DNA of 64,000 nt from Adineta vaga (Eukaryota; Rotifera), in assembly GCA_021613535.1 (NCBI GenBank), contig CP075496.1:9920001-9984000 (forward strand), in the 5' to 3' direction. The position numbers were made by a program, and so were the translations under genes. A model generated the notes under the pieces. It had not been told where the DNA came from. It searched no databases and worked only from the letters and a program-made list of their open reading frames with translations. How positions within the stretch are numbered: the stretch's first letter is position 1; every line of letters begins with the position of its first letter. Of this stretch, positions 22,917 through 34,444 are shown in pieces.

Positions 22917-23560
22917 CACAACTATGCCTGGCCTCTCACTTCCTCTCTTTCCTTTTTGCAAAAATTTAAGCATCGCCTAATATAAGCCTGTAACAAATGC
23001 GAAGTAGTGACGGCGATAAGAAAATTTATGATGAAATCAAAGAAAAGTGGAAAGAAAAAAAGAGAAAAAAGTGGAATGGGATGCAAGAAACTATACTAAA
23101 AACAAAAATAGTTGCCATACTGAATCATTTTTGCAACGGAATTGAAATCTTCTGAAATGTTTCGCAGCAACCTAGGACGTTTTAATCAGACTTGTCAAAG
23201 GTTCATTGATCTTTTCCGAAGATTTCTTGGGAAATCTATGCAACTTTGAAAAGGTTTAGAATTCGTTACAAACTGCGTAATACTTTAAAAGTTCCACTTC
23301 ATCTGTCAGGCATTCTTAGATAGTTTCTATTTTCTATGAAATCTTTTTTTCAGTGTACGCTCTGGTATCTCACTTCTCTCTTTCCTTTTTTTCTCTCCTC
23401 TTTTCTTTGATTTTATCATAAATTTCCTTGTTAACATCACTACTTCGCATTTGTTACAGACTTATATTAGGTGACGTTTAAATTCTTGCAAAAAAAGCGA
23501 AAAAAGAACGTGAAGAAAATATTTCCTTAAAAAAAAGAGAAAGTGAGGAGCCAGGGTGTG
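22917..23560. mobile_element. Non-autonomous inverted-repeat DNA transposon (MITE/foldback), Tc1/mariner-like target
   Basis: Two imperfect inverted arms, about 22917-23090 and 23345-23560, face each other around ~250 bp. Both outer ends begin CACA and soon read CTGGC, and the arms share inside them the stretch CTAATATAAG[CT]CTGTAACAAA (22978-22997 on the left; its reverse complement near 23455-23474 on the right), then GCGAAGTAGTGA. A TA dinucleotide flanks both ends (22915-22916 and 23561-23562), the Tc1/mariner target. No transposase ORF is present, so it would depend on an enzyme supplied elsewhere. Confidence 0.7.
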
Positions 23561-23562
23561 TA

Positions 23563-24174
23563 TACCGTTTGAACAAATAAACAAGTTTGACCGCATAATC
23601 CAATCAGACCATAATTCTTTTCTCTCTTATCCTTAGTGACCTCTGATAAATTAATCAGTCTTTTCTCTTTTGATCTTTTTACATCATATCATTTTTACTT
23701 GAATTATATATTGTTATCTAATTTATGACAAGTTAATCTTATGAACCTTTTTCAAAACATATTTCTCCAAAGAAATAATCTTTTATTGCAATAGCTGATG
23801 GATAAGATCGATCGATAGAATTAAAACGAACTGAATTATGTTGGATTATACTGATACTATCTAGCAATCCATTCTAGCGTCAAATATGATTGTATATATT
23901 TGTCTTCATGTCAATGAAGGCGCATGGGTCTGCAGAACAGTCAAATGAGTAAGATTTGTTTTTTTCTCTTCTCTTCTCTTTTAGAAAGGAAGAGAAAAGA
24001 AAAACTAACGTACGACTCGTTTGGTGCAAATGACAAGAAAGAATGATGGAGAATGTGTTATACAACACTGTAGACGTTATAAATACGTGGCAAAGAAAGA
24101 GACGCTATTATTTTTGTTTTCTACAGTTAAAAATCTATTTTTTTCTAAAGTAAGTTTTGTGTCATTCATTCTCC
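23563..24174. other. Intergenic, upstream of SGNH hydrolase
   Basis: About 600 bp, AT-rich with a CT-rich stretch at about 23968-23983. Presumed to contain the hydrolase promoter. Nothing else is supported. Confidence 0.4.
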
Positions 24175-24862
24175 ATGTTGTTTTTATCGTTAACTGTTTC
24201 TCTATTCTTCTTACCTCTAATAGAACTGATGGGTTCAACACATAATTCTAGCAGTGCAACTGCAATCATAAGATACGTCGCTCTTTGTGCATCTGATGGT
24301 GTCGGTGTTGGAACATCTCAACCATCCAAAGATGGTTGGGTACCAAAATTTGCTTCATTAATCAATGCACAAGAAACATTGAATCTCGGACGAAGTGGTT
24401 CAACACTAGCCGATGCTCTTCGTCAACAATTACCACATGCATTAGAACAAAATCCAAATGTGATCACTATTTGGTTAGCAGTAAATGATTTTAATCAACA
24501 AGTTTTTAATCCTTCAATTCTAACAACTTATAAATCAGATTTAAATAAAATGTTATCTCAATTACGAACAAAACTTAGTAAAGATACTCGAATCTTAGTT
24601 GGAAATATTCCCGATCTATCACAAGTGAATATCTATACATCATTTGGTATACCAAAACAATTTCTCAGTATGCAAGACACAATGGAATGAAGCAATTCAA
24701 GATATTGTACAAAAACATCAATGTGAATTAGTAGATTTATTTGTACATTGGAAAGAATTAGCTTCACATCCAGAATATATATCATTTGATGGATTTCATC
24801 CATCAGCACATGGTTATACTAGATTGGCTGAAGTATTTTATCAACATTATACAAAGAATTGA
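24175..24862 (+). pseudogene. Secreted SGNH/GDSL hydrolase with frameshift
   Basis: ATG at 24175 gives a signal peptide (MLFLSLTVSLFFLPLIEL). Block I is YVALCASDGVGVG (nucleophile Ser within ASD), block II LNLGRSGST (Gly), block III WLAVNDF (Asn of xxND) and block V FDGFHPSAHGY (catalytic Asp and His). These enzymes hydrolyse esters. The frame shifts between 24650 and 24690: the first frame stops at 24688-24690, while the homologous continuation WNEAIQDIVQKH runs in the +1 frame to the stop at 24862. One extra base near 24682-24686 would explain it. A 22-nt GT...AG segment (24638-24659) would also restore the frame if removed, but it would delete conserved sequence. Repaired length is about 228 residues. 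Confidence 0.75.
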
Positions 24863-25206
24863 ATTGGAATCTCATATGTACATTAAAAAAAAGAGCATTG
24901 TCTGATTGTCGCAAATAAAATTCTCATTCTTAATAAATAAGCAAGGAGAAACCATAAGAAGTTAATTATATTAGGTATTACTTATGCAGTGTGATTGAGA
25001 TATTCGAATTTTAAAAGCTAGAAAATGAAATTCACTGTATATGCTTTGTCTGGAATCAGTTGTGAAGATTGAAGAAGAAAATTAAAATTATGGTGAAATT
25101 CGAAAAAAAAACAATCGATTTCAATCGTGTTCATCTATATTGTTAAGTGGATATATATTACATAAAAATAAGTCTTTTTATTTGAACGTAAAGATTAATA
25201 TAATTA
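24863..25206. other. Convergent 3' intergenic region
   Basis: About 340 bp between the 3' ends of the SGNH gene and CFAP58. It contains AATAAA-type signals (for example 24915-24920) and nothing coding. Confidence 0.5.
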
Positions 25207-28200
25207 TTAAGCATTGACAGCAGGAGTTCTTGATGTCGCTCGAAGATTAAAACCTCCACCAGTATAACGAGGTTGATCACTAAAATAACGCGAAAATATT
25301 CATATTAATTTTTTCAAAAAATCCTTATTTACCTTGATCGATTGGGTTGAATAAGATCCGATGGTGGTTGTTGTAGAGTAATTCCATTAACTGTTGTTGT
25401 AAGTTGCTGTTGTGTTTGAGAAAGACGATCACGTTCACGTGCCATTGTTTCTCGTTTCTTTTGAAGAAAATATTTCTGTCGCACTTCAGTTAATTGACGA
25501 TTCAGTTTGTCAATTTCATATTTGTAATCATCAATTTGATTTTCATACATATTTACTTCACTTGCCAAAGATTTCAATTGTTTTGTTTTTGCTTTCAACG
25601 TTTCTTGATAGATTGATAATTGTTCAGCAACTTCCGGACCTGGTTGACGAGCTAAATAGAAAAAATTTTATGTAATACATCTTCTAGATTATTTCACGAA
25701 TCGAATGTCTTACCTAAAATACGTTTGAGTTCTGCATATAATTTTTCTTTTTCTTGAATTAATAATTCTTTTTGAACGACTTCTTCAGTTTTTTGTATTA
25801 ATCGTTTTTGTAATAATTGAATTTTTTGTATCAATTCATATGTCGATGGATCACTTCCTTCTAATTTTCTCCAACGATGTACATTCATTGGATTTTCTAA
25901 TTCTTCTTCTAATGCACGACAACGTGTACGTTCACGTAATAATTCTCGTTGAACATGAAATACTTCACGTTTGAGATCATCTGTATTGGCAACTTTATCT
26001 TGTAATGTTCCTTTTTCATGACGTAATTTTTTCAATTCTAATTTCAATATACGTAAATCTTCTAAACGACCTTTGTATTGCATTTCTCCTTTATTTAATG
26101 TTGATTGTTGAATCTTTAATTTTTCATAAAGAAGTGCAAGTTCATCATTTCGACGAACAAGTTGTGTACCGAGAACATCACGTTCAGCAATAACCTTAAA
26201 TAATGAAAATAAATTTGAATTGAAAAAGAGTAAACAAAATGATTTATACCTGTTGTAATTGTTTCATTTGTTTCTTACGTTCATCATTTGCTTCCGATAA
26301 TTGTTTATTTAATCGTTCAAATTCGGATTGTTGATTTGCATATGCTTCTTCTTTTTTCGTTGCTTCTTTTTTCAATTGTTCAACATTAACCATAAGTTGT
26401 TCTTTGTCTTTTTTAACTTTATCATGTTCAGCTTGTGCACGTACAAGATCTTGTTCTTTACCTTGAATTTCTTCTTTTAATTGATCAATTTGATGATTCA
26501 TAATCTTTAATTTTCGTTTCATTTCACTAATTTCATCATGAGTTTCAATAAGATTTTTCGAATATAAATTACGATCAGATCGAACAGCTTCATATAAATT
26601 TTGTTGTTGTTTTAATCGCGTTTCTAATTCAGCTATTTTCTTCTTTTGATCAAATAATTCCAATTCTTTCTTTTTAACTTCTTCCATTAGAGCAAGAACT
26701 TGATTTGTTAATTGACCAGCTTCAGTTATATATCTGGATAAAGGAAAAAAATTCGTGAAATATATCGTATTCTACACTCACAAAGGAATCTTTTCCTTAC
26801 CGATCTCTTTCTTTTTCCATTTTGAGAATGATTTTTCGTTGTTTACCAGCTTCTTCTTTATAATTCGTAATATCTTGTTCTAAAGTTTTCTTCGATTGAT
26901 CGAATGTTTTAACTTGATCTGTTTGTTTTTGATTGTCAGCATATAATTTTTGACATGTTTTATTCAATTGTTCTCGTTCACGTGTTAACCCTTCAATTTG
27001 TCGTCGATTATCTTCTTGAACTTTCTTAAATCGATCAATCTCTTGTTCGAATGATGATATTGATGAACGTAAAATTTCACGTTTTTGCTCAGCTTCACCA
27101 ATTTGATCTTCAACTTGTCGTAGACGTTTTTCGACATGATCCTTTTTCTTCTGTTCACTATCACGTTCTTTACGTAATTGTACTAATTCATCTTCTTTTT
27201 CTTTTAATTCAGTAACACGATGTGCACAATCATTAGCAAGTTTTTCATTCGTTGTAACTAGTTCCGTAAATTGTGTACGAGAATTATCTAAACGTACTTG
27301 AAGAATTTGATTTTCTTTCGTTAAACGAACATTATCATCTTTTAATTGTCGTAAATGTTGTTGAGATTTTTTTAATTCTTGCTGTTGACTTTCTAATTGA
27401 GCTGTTTGAGCTTTGTATTCAGCATTTCTTAAATCTAAATTTTGTTTACTTGATTTCAATTCAAGTTCAACTTGTTCCTAGAAAATAATTGTGAAGAATG
27501 AAAAAGTTAATGTAAAAAGAAATTTACTCGTTTTTTCGTTTCTTTCATATTTTCATTCTTGGCTTGTGTAATTTTTTCTTGTAATGTTATAATTTGTTCA
27601 TTTGATTCATGAATTTTCTTCTCTACGTCACTTTGTTTCAATGAACTATCATCGAGTTCACGACGTAATTGTGTAATATCACCTAATAATTTATCACGTT
27701 CCTGTGTTAATTCAGCTCGAGCATTTACGAGATCAGTAACATCTTGTTCTTGACCAACACTCATACCTAAAAACGACATGATTTCATCCATGAGAAAATA
27801 ATTTGTAATTTTTTTTTGAGTTTGAAAGAGAATAGAAGAGTTTTATCTGTTCTGTAACTAATAGAACTGATAAGACCGACTTGAAAGTTACATATAGACA
27901 AAGGTAGTTAAGACAGACGATTAGTTGATATGCAATGAATGATAGAGAATGTATGATGTATTTTTAATAAGTCAATATCGACATGAGCTAAACAGATTTT
28001 GTGATCAAACTCGAATGGTACGTTATTTTTCTGTCATGTTTTCTAATAGATTGCATACTAGTACGGATCTTGAAATAGCTCAACGGAAAGTGTCTCCTTT
28101 TTTTATAACGATTGATATTAGATTTTTCGTCTCTCTATCGAATGTCTGAATAGTCGTGTGGAAAGAAGTAACAAATATCAGAACGTCAATAAACGACAAA

Positions 28201-28886
28201 AGCATGAAGAGTAATAAAGTAATAAGATACGTTTGTAGAGAAAAATAGTCAACTATACAAAAACATATATCAGTCATAAAGCAAAGGTAATGTAATGTAA
28301 TGAAGAAGAAGTTTTATCATACCTGCTCCTTGTTCGACTAAATTAGTTAAATTATTAATTTCAATTCGTAAACTTTGAACAGTCTCTTTTGCTCGTTGTT
28401 CTTTTTCATGAGCAGCATCGACCATTTTCCATGCTTTTTCAATTTCTTTGCGTAAGGAATTAATCGCACTTTTATCTTCTTCACTTAATTTCATTGCAGA
28501 TTGAACTTTAGCCGAATTTGTAACCAATTCCGAATTCAATTCTCGACATTTTTGCATTAAATGTTTTTCACTATTATGAGATTTCAATAAAGCTTTATGA
28601 AGTTTTTCATATTCTTCACGAAATCTATCTAAACTTCGATCACCACCAACAAGTTCATTCAATACCGTCTAAAAGGAAAAATTTTAACTCTCACTTTTTG
28701 TTTTGTAATCAATGAAACTCATACTTGATATTCATCTTCCATCACTTGTAATGCACCATCTTCATAGGCTGTTCTCATCATAGGTGGTTGTTTTCTTGAA
28801 CCATCTACATCAGTAGAAGGCATAGCAGAACCTGGGGCACCTTGATCAGCGCCAGCATTATCGGGCGATTGACGACCGTCCGACAT
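25207..28886 (-). CDS. CFAP58: Cilia- and flagella-associated protein 58 (CCDC147)
   Basis: Eight exons, read 5' to 3' on the minus strand: 28725-28886, 28323-28668, 27528-27766, 26801-27477, 26250-26733, 25714-26194, 25333-25651, 25207-25279; 926 residues, all junctions GT-AG and frame-consistent. The protein is an almost continuous coiled coil. Diagnostic stretches are VMEDEYQTVLNEL, NLVEQGAGMSVGQEQDV, MQYKGRLEDLRILKLELKKL, NPMNVHRWRKLEGSDPSTYELI, ELLIQEKEKLYAELKRIL, ARQPGPEVAEQLS and the C-terminal TGGGFNL. CFAP58 is an axonemal/intraflagellar protein needed for motile cilia, consistent with a heavily ciliated rotifer. Vertebrate orthologues are about 870 residues; the N-terminal extension here is Ser/Gly/Pro rich. 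It shares a 565-bp head-to-head interval with POFUT1. Confidence 0.92.
27767..28322 (-). other. Unusually long intron of CFAP58
   Basis: 556 bp between exons 2 and 3, against 50-67 bp for the six other introns of this gene. The join restores the family motif EQGAGMSVGQE, so it is a real intron. It holds no recognised gene. ATTAC is repeated three times in tandem near the donor. Confidence 0.75.
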
Positions 28887-29451
28887 CAATGATCAGTGTA
28901 TCGATTTAAATATGAATCTGAAAGAAAAAAAAACTCAATCAATAAATGCAATTTCAACATCTGTGTTATAACAAGAGGCCAAAGTCATTTCTTTATACTT
29001 AATTATATTTATGATTATTATTGTTGTCAACCATTTAAACATTAATTTTATCATAGTTGCTAGCAACCACCTTCATTCGTGTTCGGCCTGTCATATGTAA
29101 GTTTTCTTTATTTGAGAGAAAAAGATGTCACTCTAAATAGGTGTAGAGAAATTTTCTTTTTTTTTCTCGATCAAATTGTCATTTGTGGGTTGGTTGATGA
29201 GTGAGATTAAATACGTGTCAATTGAAAATTAATCGTTCTTTTGCCACCTTTATAAACTAATACCAACGATTGAAACATACATATATATATATTTGTATAT
29301 ATTTATTGACGAACGTATGCGAGAGAAAGAGATGACCTTGTTTGTTTGCTCGAAATTGTTTAAATAAAATTCTATGAGATAGAAAGAAACAAAAAAAGCA
29401 TGATCTCATTTGTGACTGGTATCAATTTCATTTGATATAGTGTCATTTTAG
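28887..29451. promoter_or_regulatory. Bidirectional intergenic region of CFAP58 and POFUT1
   Basis: 565 bp between two divergent start codons, so both promoters must lie here or overlap. It includes an (AT)n tract at about 29280-29292. No RFX X-box could be identified by eye. Confidence 0.45.
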
Positions 29452-30702
29452 ATGAAGTTCGTTCTGTTCAGTGTTCTCATTTCAATCGTTTTTATTTTTC
29501 AAGTACAAACAGAGCAAGATATTGATCCAAATGGATACATTATGTTTTGTTTATGTATGGGTCGATTTGGAAATCAAGTAGAACATTTTCTTGGAGGTTT
29601 AGCATTTGCCAAAGCAATCAATCGAACATTAATTGTACCACCTGTACGTAGGTTGACTTAACGATAAAAAGAAATGATGAAGAAAAAAATCTAAAGGAAA
29701 GTAATAGAATAATGAAAGCTGTTTTTCTTTTTGCTATTCGATTTAGTGGCGTACTTATAAGAATATTCGATATTCTGAATGGTTTGAAATTGAATCTCTT
29801 CGTTTATATCATCGTGTTATTGATGCTGAAGAGTTTATGCAAACATTGGCTTCTCGAGTATGGCCAGTGGAATCTCGTATTGGATTTTGTTGGTTACCTG
29901 CTGATCGATCAAAATCCGAATGTCAAATGAAAGAAGGCAATCCATTTGGTGCATTCTGGAATGAATTGAATGTTAGTTTTGTTGATACAGCTACGTATCA
30001 ACTCGGTTATGATGAATATTCAATTGCACAATGGTATCATCTATTTCCTGCTGATAAATATCCTGTATTAGCTTTGAAAGGGGCACCAGCATCATTTCCA
30101 ATGTTAGCTGAACATCGTCAATTACAAAAATATATGAATTGGTCCGAACAAATTATGAACGAAGTTCGACATCATCAAACAACATTATTCAACAATGAAT
30201 CTTATATTGGTATGCTATGAAAAGATACAAATAGTTTGAATGAATTATTTCGTTATGATTTCTAGGAATTCATTTACGAAATGATATCGATTGGAAACGA
30301 TCTTGTGCTGATGTTGAATCATACAAGACTCGTTCATATATGGCTTCACCTCAATGTTTTGATTTATCATCTTCAACACAAGACTATGTTACTCATAAAA
30401 TATGTTATCCTTCTGATGATGAAATTTTTCGTTTATTGAAAAATATTGTTGTTCGTACACGTATACATAATATTTATGTTGCGACTGATAAAAGACCAAT
30501 GATTCAAGAAATTGAAGAACATTTAGCAGCACAACGAGTAAAAGTGAAACATCTTGATCCCTGGTTACCTGTGATTGATGCAGCAATGTTAGCTCATGCA
30601 GATTATTTTATTGGCAATTGTGTTTCATCATTTACATCAGTTGTAAAACGAGCTCGAGATGTAAATAATTTACCAAGTGCTTTTTGGGGATTTGATAATT
30701 AA
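29452..30702 (+). CDS. POFUT1: GDP-fucose protein O-fucosyltransferase 1
   Basis: Exons 29452-29643, 29747-30209 and 30266-30702; 363 residues. It has a signal peptide ([20 protein letters not shown]), then [22 protein letters not shown] with the GDP-fucose-binding [15 protein letters not shown]-type continuation (INRTLIVPP), [15 protein letters not shown], and IHLRNDIDW (the catalytic-site Arg). The C-terminal part has VYVATDKRP-like sequence (IYVATDKRP) and [11 protein letters not shown]. The enzyme adds fucose to EGF repeats of Notch-type proteins in the ER. It ends FWGFDN with no KDEL-like retention signal, unlike vertebrate POFUT1. Length is close to the family's ~390. Confidence 0.92.
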
Positions 30703-30886
30703 CTAACTTATAAGAATAAATCAGTTTTTTTTTGTGTAAATAGAATAACTATTTCAAACAATAAAATATTATTGAATTAAATGTAATTATGCTAACTAAC
30801 TATCATAAGTCAGTATATTCATAACAAAACAGAAACTATACATCTATAGATATTAGACGAATCAGAAAGAAAAAACAATATGTACA

Positions 30887-32279
30887 TCAATATTCTAAAT
30901 TCATTAAATTCGTCAAACTTTTACCCCATAATGGAATTGAATCTTTTTCGCCAAGTTTTACTGGTGATATTGCTACTTTGATTGTATCATCCACGAAATA
31001 TTGATGAATTTTATCGCTTTTATACATATTAACAACTAATGAGATAAGATCAAGTGTTTGTTTAACTAATGCTGCAAATCGACGAACAGCATCTCGATAT
31101 CCATATCGATAAATCATATATTTCCAAAGAATTTCCACAAATACATTTTGACTTCCAAATAAACGAAATGTTCCCCGAAGAAGATGATCATTGAATAGAC
31201 TTTGTTGTTCATCTAACATATAACAATTTGATGAGAAAGCTATTATAATAAGCATTAATTTAATTAATGTATTATCTTGTTCAAGTCGACTATTAAGATG
31301 TTGTTTTCTTCTGATCATATCAGATCCTAATGTATATGTTAACATATTTAACCATAGAGGATTTTCAAGCATTCGTAAATCTCGACAAACAATTTCAGCA
31401 CAAAATATAAATAGACCATTTAAATTTCGTTTTAATAATGAACATTGTTCATGTGTAGTAAGAATTTTATAATCAGGTGAAGAGGCAAGAAATGATTGTG
31501 CAGTCGTATAATAGATAGTAAATAAATTATGTGTATGTGATACATCGAAGAGAAGTTCGCTTGGTAAGTTATTTAAATATTTAATAGTATTAGAAATTGT
31601 CGATGAAGATTCGAATTTATCATAAGCATGAATAACATTTGAAAGTAATGTCCATTCTAGATGACTTAAAGAAGAGCGATCATAGTTTAACAAATCGAGC
31701 GTTTGTAATTGTGGAGAAAATTGTTTCTAATTTAGAAGAAAGAATAGAATATGAAAAAATAAGATACATGTGTCGTGCTATTCTTTCTGAGAAGATGACA
31801 CTCTTCCTACGTCTACGAAATAAGTGTATACATACCACGATCAATTGTTTCGTATTGTTAATATTCTTGATATTTCGTCGATTGAAACGCGTATTATTTA
31901 TACTTTGATCTGTTACACGTATAAAATCAGGATTCATTCCAATAGTAAAACATTTCTTCAAACGACACGCTGTACACCCTAATCGATTAAATTTTGTTAT
32001 CTCACAATCTCCACTATATTGACATAGTAGTTGTCCCTATTGAATATGAAAATATAACAAAATATATAGAACGTTTCATCGATTCTGTTAGAAATATTCC
32101 TATTTTACATGAGATATATTTCGACGAAAGAATGTTTTACAAGCTTGACAACAAAGTGCACCATAATTAATAATACGAGCAATATCACCACATACGAGAC
32201 AAAAACTTTGGGTTGATACACGTCTTCCTACTTTATTCTTTGTTGAGATTGCTGGTGGTTTAGCGAAAAATGAATTCAT
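30887..32279 (-). CDS. Nuclear hormone receptor, divergent
   Basis: Exons 32109-32279, 31836-32036 and 30887-31726; 403 residues. The DNA-binding domain has zinc finger 1 CLVC-x13-C-x2-C ending CQACKTFFRRNI, and finger 2 CQYSGDC-x9-CTACRLKKC, then FTIGM. Exons meet between the fingers. After a basic hinge comes FSPQLQTLDLLNYD and an all-helical ligand-binding region to the end (RRFAALVKQTLDLISLV and others). The P-box QA..T differs from steroid (GS..V) and thyroid/retinoid (EG..G) types, so DNA specificity is not predictable. It should act as a ligand- or constitutively regulated transcription factor. It is convergent with POFUT1. Confidence 0.85.
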
Positions 32280-32294
32280 TTCTATACGATACAA

Positions 32295-33626
32295 ATCAAA
32301 AAGTTAATTTTATGAAAAAAGAAAATCATATCTACGCAAACATATTTATTCATCCTAAGTACATGAGCCGTAATGACGTCGAAAAAGAGAACGAAACTTA
32401 AGTTAAAGTCCAGATGTGTATGTTAGTAGCTTACTCTATTTTACTTTTTTTTTTTAGTATGACATATACGCCTCTGTCTTTATTGTTTTTCAGATTGTTA
32501 TCAGTTAAGAAAAAAAAATGTTTTCTCTTTTTTTCTATTTCTCAATAGCTAAGGTGTGTAATTGTTTATCATCGGAAGCAAATATTTACTCGAAAGATAT
32601 CGAAAAGTCGGACGATTTTTTTGTATACGCCGAGATTTTAACAGAAACTAGCATGCAATGAAAAATAAAACTATATTTTCTGTAGAGTATTAATCCACAT
32701 AGTTACAGTTATCGTTGATTCTATTTTAGGTTACAAGATTAGCAAATAAAATATATATCGAATGTCTTTGATGTTTTTCACGATTTGAAAACTTAATATA
32801 CAAATATTAACATTGATAGTTCGAAATCAATTACAATTTGTAGTAATCTATCTGTTTTATATCAACTAATATCTCTATTATGATATTTAAAAATTGAATT
32901 TTTCCATAATAATGAAAATACAGATAGTGAATTATATTTAAAATTCTTTTTTTGATTGTTGCAATGCTCAGTTCTTATGATAAAAAATTCATTCATGAGT
33001 TTGGTATGTATGAAAAATCGATCGTATTTTTTGATTTATTTACATCATATGTGAATTTGGATATATTCAAGTATATTCGTGCTGTATCCTTATATTTATG
33101 ACCATTGATTGGACCAACACAATTTCTTTTAAGGTGTCATATCTTCATATAGAAGCTAATATGTCTCGTGTTAAACATTTGATTATTCAAAATGAATGTT
33201 ATATTGTAGAATCATGATTTCTATTGAACATATTAGAAGTATTATCAAATGTGATATTATTAACAACTATAATAGAAATATTTTAAAATCTTTAGGTATT
33301 TCCAGTAACCACTATTCAATCAATTGACTAAGCATTTCTTTTGATTTTAAGATCAGAATTAGGCGAGCAATGCTCGATATTCTTGTTGATTGAAAAACAA
33401 TTTTTACACGAAACTTGTCTTTATATATATTTTTTACCTACGTAAGCTGTAAAATTATGTGATAGATCGTTATTTAACCGTCCCGATAATAAATATAATA
33501 ATAAGTTCAGTATTTACTTAACAATCTCTTTTCTAAAGATTTTATTTATTAAAGTATTTTTCTAACATATAAATGTACGGTAAATGACTTAGCTCGAGAA
33601 AAACGTTGTTTTTTTTCTATTAAAAT
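32295..33626. other. Intergenic, no gene recognised
   Basis: 1.3 kb of AT-rich sequence upstream of the nuclear receptor and downstream of the EF-hand gene. Homopolymer A and T runs only; no support for coding or RNA genes. Confidence 0.4.
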
Positions 33627-34444
33627 TTAACATAATTGCTCAGTGAGTAACGTACCAGTTCCATTTTCTTCATCAGTCCATTCAATACTTCCAATATTAA
33701 TAAATTGTTCACGCAATAATCGTTTATGTTTATTTTTATCTATCATTTCCATCAAATGAGTAATATGTTGTTGAGAAATATTTGCACCACTTTGTTCATT
33801 AACTGGATGTCCAATATGTTCAAACATTGAAGCAAACAACTGTTCAGTAACATCTCGAGATAGATAACTGTAAAAATAATATAAAAATATGAACGACAGA
33901 ACTATTTTTACGAACCCTTTCTCACGTATATCGAACATATCAAACAAATAACCAAGATAAGATTTATCTATTAAATAAAGAGAAATTAATTTAAAGAAAT
34001 CAGTCATCAACAGGACAATATCTTTCTAAATTAACATCGTTGTTTTTTAAATACATATACTATTTGCTTACCATCATTTAATTTATAATGTAAAATAATA
34101 AATTCAGTAAACCCAATAAATCCTGTTCGTTTCTTGTCACTGAAAAGAAAAATAATCTAATCTATTCGAAACAATTATCATCGTTCTTACCATTTATTGA
34201 ACAAAAAGTTTGAAAGCTTCTCAGGATTACCTGTTGGCCAGATTTCTTGTAGAATAATATCAAATTGTTGTTTTGCCATTTTTCCATCTTTCGAAATATT
34301 TACAAATTGAGCATGTCGTCGATAAACTTCTTTATCGACTAAATTTGTTTGTTGACATATAAATCGAATATGACTAGATGTTAACATCATATTATGTTTT
34401 ATAGCAATATGTGTATTAATAAATTTAGATTTCTCATGTCCCAT
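33627..34444 (-). CDS. Neuronal-calcium-sensor-like EF-hand protein with degenerate loops
   Basis: Exons 34191-34444, 34072-34139, 33916-33967 and 33627-33867; 204 residues. MGHEKSK at the start fits N-myristoylation. Layout matches recoverin/NCS proteins: a degenerate first hand, then loop DKKRTGFIGFTE followed by FIILHY, loop DIREKGYLSRDV and loop DKNKHKRLLREQ. Ligand positions 3 and 5 are K/T, R/K and N/H, so calcium binding is doubtful in all loops except perhaps the first listed. The exon 3/4 join uses an atypical GTTCGT donor, chosen because it restores the EF-hand pattern KGYLSRD. NCS proteins regulate membrane enzymes and channels. Family assignment is by layout only. Confidence 0.62.

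Noticed and set aside
27507-27791. Start codon MDEIMSFL as an internal start of the CFAP58 exon
   Set aside because: Splicing at 27766 restores the family motif EQGAGMSVGQE, so MDEIMSFL is intronic.
31639-31961. Open frames on both strands around the nuclear receptor intron
   Set aside because: Splicing 31836 to 31726 gives a continuous receptor (FSPQLQTLDLL), so the read-through frames are not separate genes.
32821-32840. GTTCGAAATC as a tRNA T-arm
   Set aside because: No matching acceptor, D-arm or anticodon stem nearby.
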